Below, piece after piece: positions 39,206 through 42,175 of a DNA stretch of 42,175 nt (position 1 is its first letter; each line of letters starts with the position of its first letter). The stretch covers positions 1-42,175 of IMG/VR virus record IMGVR_UViG_3300017755_000015; one strand, written 5' to 3'. Both the position numbers and the translations under genes were made by a program. This stretch comes from a virus. Under the pieces are notes generated by a model that worked only from the letters and a program-made list of their open reading frames with translations, ran no database searches and was not told the DNA's origin.

Positions 39206-39718
39206 TTACCCTAATAGTTCAGGAAATGCCATTTTCACAGCTTCTTCACTAATATTTTTAAAAGGAAATTTACCTTGGTGAACTAAGTCCATAAGTTCTG
39301 CTTCCTTCTTAGGGATACCTTCTAACATACCAATCCACATTGACTCACGTTTTGTTTGTGCAATCTGTTCGGTAACAAAGTATTTGAACAACTTATGTTC
39401 AAACCTTAAACTTGTTTCTGTAAGGTCACTTGCAGGGGCAACGTTATCACCAAAAGGTGTTGGGCCTTCTGGCAATGTAGAATTGATATTTGGGTCAAAT
39501 GCCCATTTCAATACTTTACTTACTGCACCGTTTCTGTCGTTGTAAACTTTCAGACCATGTGCCTGTTTGTCTACTTCTTCAACTAAGTTTGCTTGACCTA
39601 GTATTTCAAAAACGTCTGCGTCTTGTGTGAGATTAGCTCTCTCTGTTGGCATACCTTCCATAAGGGGTTTGTTTGGTGCACCCTTTGGTCTGCCTCTACC
39701 TTTTTTCTGTTCTGTCAT
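39206..39718 (-). CDS. AT-hook DUF6433-type protein
   Basis: The 170-aa protein starts with an AT-hook-like basic motif (KKGRGRPKGAPNKP) and continues with LKWAFDPNINSTLPEGPTPF, SLRFEHKLFKYFV and MWIGMLEGIPKKEAELMDLV, ending KMAFPELLG. That body matches the DUF6433 family of marine T4-like phages. The hook suggests minor-groove DNA binding. Function not known. Its ATG overlaps the RNase H stop (ATGA), tying it to replication. Confidence 0.8.
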   Translation of the reverse strand: MTEQKKGRGRPKGAPNKPLMEGMPTERANLTQDADVFEILGQANLVEEVDKQAHGLKVYNDRNGAVSKVLKWAFDPNINSTLPEGPTPFGDNVAPASDLTETSLRFEHKLFKYFVTEQIAQTKRESMWIGMLEGIPKKEAELMDLVHQGKFPFKNISEEAVKMAFPELLG

Positions 39719-40551
39719 AATCTGAAATCCTCAACATTATTTAATAGGTCATCTAACCTATGAGTTCTCAAGTAGTCAAATACTTTACCTGTAACAGGCG
39801 CTGTCTTATCATACTCTTGTAATATTCTACTCTCCACATTTTCGGGAATGAAATCAAAGTCAATAAGAGTTTGGTTTCTCAAGTAGTTCCTATAGTATTT
39901 ATCGTCCTTTTCAATAGAGATTCTCATGTATGCATCAAAGATAGGTTTACGCAATGGCGTTTGCCTAATACCTTCAACCATACAGTTATCATTTGAAAGG
40001 ATATTCGGAATACCGTCCGACTTATCACCTCGCAGTGTATGTTCTTTTAAAAACTCATCGGGTCTGTCCTGCACTACAAACTTGTTTAGATTAGGCGACC
40101 ACTGTTTTACATAATCATATTTATGCAGTTGTTGAAAGTCTTTATCACCACTTACTATGAGTACAGGTTCTTTTGACTCTTTTGTTAACACTGCAATGAT
40201 ATCGTCTGCTTCTGAGTTCTCAACATACATGTATCGGTATGGGAAGTTCTCTTTGATTTCCATTTTGACTTTATGTAATGTGTCAAAGATAAGACCCCAA
40301 TCCATATCGTCATTGTCTCTTGCTTTCTTTCTGCCTGCTTTATAGTGGGGGTAGAAGTCTCGTCTCCATGGATTAGCTGCGTCCGTACACAATACCATTT
40401 CTCCATACTCTTCTGCGTATCTCTTTTGATAGTTACGTAAAGAGTTGATAATCATATGACGTAACAAGTCTTCACTTATCTGACCGTCATTCACTTTCAA
40501 CTGTGCCATTAGACCTGCGATTATGGTCTGACTAAAATCTATTAATATCAT
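39715..40551 (-). CDS. rnh: RNase H / 5'-3' flap exonuclease (T4 Rnh-like)
   Basis: The 278-aa protein (T4 Rnh is 305 aa) has the FEN-1/T4 RNase H metal-site order: Asp5 (ILIDFSQT), CTDAANPWRRDFYPHYKAGR at 55-74, EADDIIA at 114-120, SGDKDFQQL at 134-142 and GDKSDGIPN at 175-183. It removes Okazaki primers and flaps in T4. It starts at an ATG overlapping the preceding stop. Confidence 0.95.
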   Translation of the reverse strand: MILIDFSQTIIAGLMAQLKVNDGQISEDLLRHMIINSLRNYQKRYAEEYGEMVLCTDAANPWRRDFYPHYKAGRKKARDNDDMDWGLIFDTLHKVKMEIKENFPYRYMYVENSEADDIIAVLTKESKEPVLIVSGDKDFQQLHKYDYVKQWSPNLNKFVVQDRPDEFLKEHTLRGDKSDGIPNILSNDNCMVEGIRQTPLRKPIFDAYMRISIEKDDKYYRNYLRNQTLIDFDFIPENVESRILQEYDKTAPVTGKVFDYLRTHRLDDLLNNVEDFRL

Positions 40552-41246
40552 TTAACAACTTTCACTAATATACAATTCTTATTAACAAGATTATTCTCTG
40601 GCGTCTTAGACTTAGTTTTCAACTCGTCCATGAAACCGTTTGCAATAATATTGCCACCTTTAATAAGCCTATCAAGTAACTTGACATCTGTCAAGGTCTT
40701 TTCTTCAACTTTATCAACAGAAGTTATTCCTGTGTTTTTTACACTCAAACCATATGAACTGTAGCACCTTAACTTCCTGCTTTTAACATTGTACGTAAAT
40801 AGTTTCTTGGCACGAATGATTTCGATTGGGTCTATACTTGTTAATCCTTCTCCTGATTGTAGATAGTTTAGTTTCTTTACCTTCTGTGCTGGTGTTAGTA
40901 TTCTTTTCTTTCTTACAATCTTATTATCTTTCAACCACCGTTCAATATCAGATTCTATTTTTATATGAAAGTCTAGATACTTTTCTTTTTGTTTTGTTGT
41001 GAGGAAACTATATCCTTCTGCTAACTGTTCACAGTCTTCTTCGTTTTTAACTTCATAGATAATATGTTGGTTGAGACCAATCATATATTTAACCACCATA
41101 GGACTATAACCTAATCGGTTTAACCACTTGTACATATCGAATTTCTTAGGCCAGTTATCGATTGCTTCTTCCACGTCTCCCCACGCTTCTAAAGCTTTTT
41201 CACGACACCTTTCTTGAATCGAAGGTTTAATCTTCGGTTGAATCAT
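40548..41246 (-). CDS. Conserved marine T4-like phage protein, unknown
   Basis: The 232-aa protein has FDMYKWLNRLGYSPMVVKYM, then EYSFLTTKQ-type helix sequence (EGYSFLTTKQKEKYLDFHIK), a basic centre (RKKRILTPAQKVKKLNYLQS) and IIRAKKLFTYNVKSRKLRCY followed by SSYGLSVKNTGITSVD. The last block recurs in marine T4-like phages but has no known function. It is coupled at both ends: a 20-bp overlap with the RimK-RimB gene and ATGA with RNase H. Confidence 0.7.
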   Translation of the reverse strand: MIQPKIKPSIQERCREKALEAWGDVEEAIDNWPKKFDMYKWLNRLGYSPMVVKYMIGLNQHIIYEVKNEEDCEQLAEGYSFLTTKQKEKYLDFHIKIESDIERWLKDNKIVRKKRILTPAQKVKKLNYLQSGEGLTSIDPIEIIRAKKLFTYNVKSRKLRCYSSYGLSVKNTGITSVDKVEEKTLTDVKLLDRLIKGGNIIANGFMDELKTKSKTPENNLVNKNCILVKVVK

Positions 41247-42175
41247 CTCTCTTATTAGTTAACAAAAACTTCCTCGCTGGATTTATCATTAGGTTCGCCC
41301 TTTTCATAAAGTCACGATTGACTAGGAAAGGAATAAAGTTACGTTTATCTAGTGATACTTCTTGTTCATATTCTGTATTCAAGAAGTTCACCTTCATACT
41401 TACTACAGGTCTTTCTTCTGCAGGTTTTACTAACTCAACCATGCGTACTAATCTAGCACTGTGTTTCTTCCCGTGCCAACCCGTCCAAGTAACTTTCTTA
41501 CCTACGATTTTTAAATCCTCTGCGTGTAGAGAACAAACCGTTGTGTTGTTACCTGTGTCCAATTTTGCTGTCATTTCTTCACCGTCAACTTCCATGGTCT
41601 CTAAGACACCACACTCTTTAGGTGAGTATTTCCAAATGTCTCTGTCCATGTATTTGTCTATAACCATTTCAGAAACGTTCTTCTTTATAATGTTACTAAT
41701 ACCTGCGGTGCCAGGCGAGTGATTAACTTCGAGAATATATGGGTCTTCCTTGTCTCTATTCTTTGCAGGAATAAAGTCAACACCAACCCATTGTCCATTC
41801 ACTGCCTTAGCAGCTCTGAGACATGCGTCTTTCTCTACGTCCGTAAGTTCTACTTCGTCACCCGTAGCACCCTGTGACATGTTACTTCTAAAGTCACCAG
41901 TAATTTTATTACGTTTCATTGCACCGATAATCTCACGATTAACAATCACAACTCTAACGTCAAAGTCCGATTCGATATACTCTTGTAATAGAATATCACA
42001 GTAAGGGTCAATCTTATAAATCAAACTAACCTGTGATTGTAATGAACGTTCTGTTTCAATTAATAGAACACCCACACCTTTAGAACCCTGTAATGTTTTA
42101 AGTACCATAGGGAATTCATTGTCTAATGATTCGTGTGCTACGTCTACTGTCTCAGGTTCGTCATTCGGAATCAAA
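41227..42175 (-). CDS. RimK-type ATP-grasp ligase fused to RimB-type retropepsin domain (partial, N-terminus beyond window)
   Basis: The frame is open to the right edge, so the N-terminus is outside; 315 residues are visible. Residues 24-36 (VLKTLQGSKGVGV), DVRVVIVNREIIGAMKR near 72-88, VDFIPA at 132-137 and EVNHSPG at 149-155 are ATP-grasp motifs of the RimK family, which adds glutamates to ribosomal protein bS6. From about 190 a second domain has KLDTGNNTTV (Asp-Thr-Gly at 206-208), TGWHGKKHSARLVRM and NRDFMKR, matching the RimB/'ATP-dependent zinc protease' retropepsin-like family (PF05618). RimB acts with RimK in the Pseudomonas RimABK system. A single-chain phage version would combine ligase and protease. 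Both sites look intact. Confidence 0.85.
   Translation of the reverse strand, partial: LIPNDEPETVDVAHESLDNEFPMVLKTLQGSKGVGVLLIETERSLQSQVSLIYKIDPYCDILLQEYIESDFDVRVVIVNREIIGAMKRNKITGDFRSNMSQGATGDEVELTDVEKDACLRAAKAVNGQWVGVDFIPAKNRDKEDPYILEVNHSPGTAGISNIIKKNVSEMVIDKYMDRDIWKYSPKECGVLETMEVDGEEMTAKLDTGNNTTVCSLHAEDLKIVGKKVTWTGWHGKKHSARLVRMVELVKPAEERPVVSMKVNFLNTEYEQEVSLDKRNFIPFLVNRDFMKRANLMINPARKFLLTNKRDDSTED

Noticed and set aside
1-42175. Integrase, attachment site, transposon or CRISPR array
   Set aside because: No such gene motif and no spaced direct repeats with unique spacers were seen; the content is that of a lytic T4-like phage.

Overview
The window is a stretch of a T4-like myovirus genome (Caudoviricetes), of the kind that infects marine bacteria. 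Evidence for T4-like: a full contractile-tail baseplate set (gp48, gp53, a gp27-like hub, gp5, gp25, gp6, gp8), gp4, tape measure, and the replication/late-transcription genes gp32, gp59, gp33 and T4-type RNase H. Evidence for a marine type: a very large DUF4815 baseplate/fibre protein, a gp5 with no lysozyme domain, NATAAATA-type late promoters, an AT-hook DUF6433 protein, and phage-encoded ribosomal protein bS21. These point towards cyanophage- or pelagiphage-like myoviruses. The DNA is AT-rich and gene-dense. I see no tRNA, integrase, insertion sequence or CRISPR array, and no gene-free stretch over 300 bp. The host cannot be named from sequence alone.

Layout. (1) 1-22313, minus strand, read right to left: gp48, gp53, gp27-like hub, a small membrane protein, gp5, gp25, gp6, a 159-aa protein, a gp7-position protein, gp8, the 2220-aa DUF4815 protein, a small coiled-coil protein, a tail-fibre-like protein, and a Tyr-Pro-rich repeat protein cut by the left edge. 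(2) 22356-27535, plus strand: gp4, an unassigned 183-aa protein, a tail-tube-like protein, a tail assembly chaperone pair (gp26/gp51-like) joined by a predicted -1 frameshift on a run of eight T, a putative holin, and the gp29 tape measure. (3) 27501-33664, minus strand: a 50-aa gene convergent with gp29, bS21, a DNA methyltransferase with a C-terminal clamp-binding motif, gp32 with a 10-bp repeat leader, a GNG-motif protein, gp59, an Sm-like protein, gp33, a RecB-like nuclease and small proteins. (4) 33673-37876, minus strand: accessory genes including a stand-alone PNKP-type phosphatase and a DUF262-HNH endonuclease behind a strong sigma70-type promoter. (5) 37758-42175, minus strand: an acidic coiled-coil protein, AT-hook DUF6433, RNase H, an unknown conserved protein, and a RimK-type ATP-grasp ligase fused to a RimB-type retropepsin domain, cut by the right edge.

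How it fits together. Regions 1 and 2 build the baseplate and tail and diverge from one compact promoter region in which each gene's late promoter overlaps the other gene's start codon. Region 3 couples replication (gp32, gp59, nuclease) to late transcription (gp33) through the sliding clamp, and the methyltransferase appears able to dock on the same clamp. bS21 and the RimK-RimB fusion both point at the host ribosome. The points most worth a second look are the chaperone frameshift, promoters spaced so that transcripts would begin at the start codon, the clamp-tethered methyltransferase, the gp32 leader repeats, the DUF262-HNH nuclease module, and the RimK-RimB fusion.
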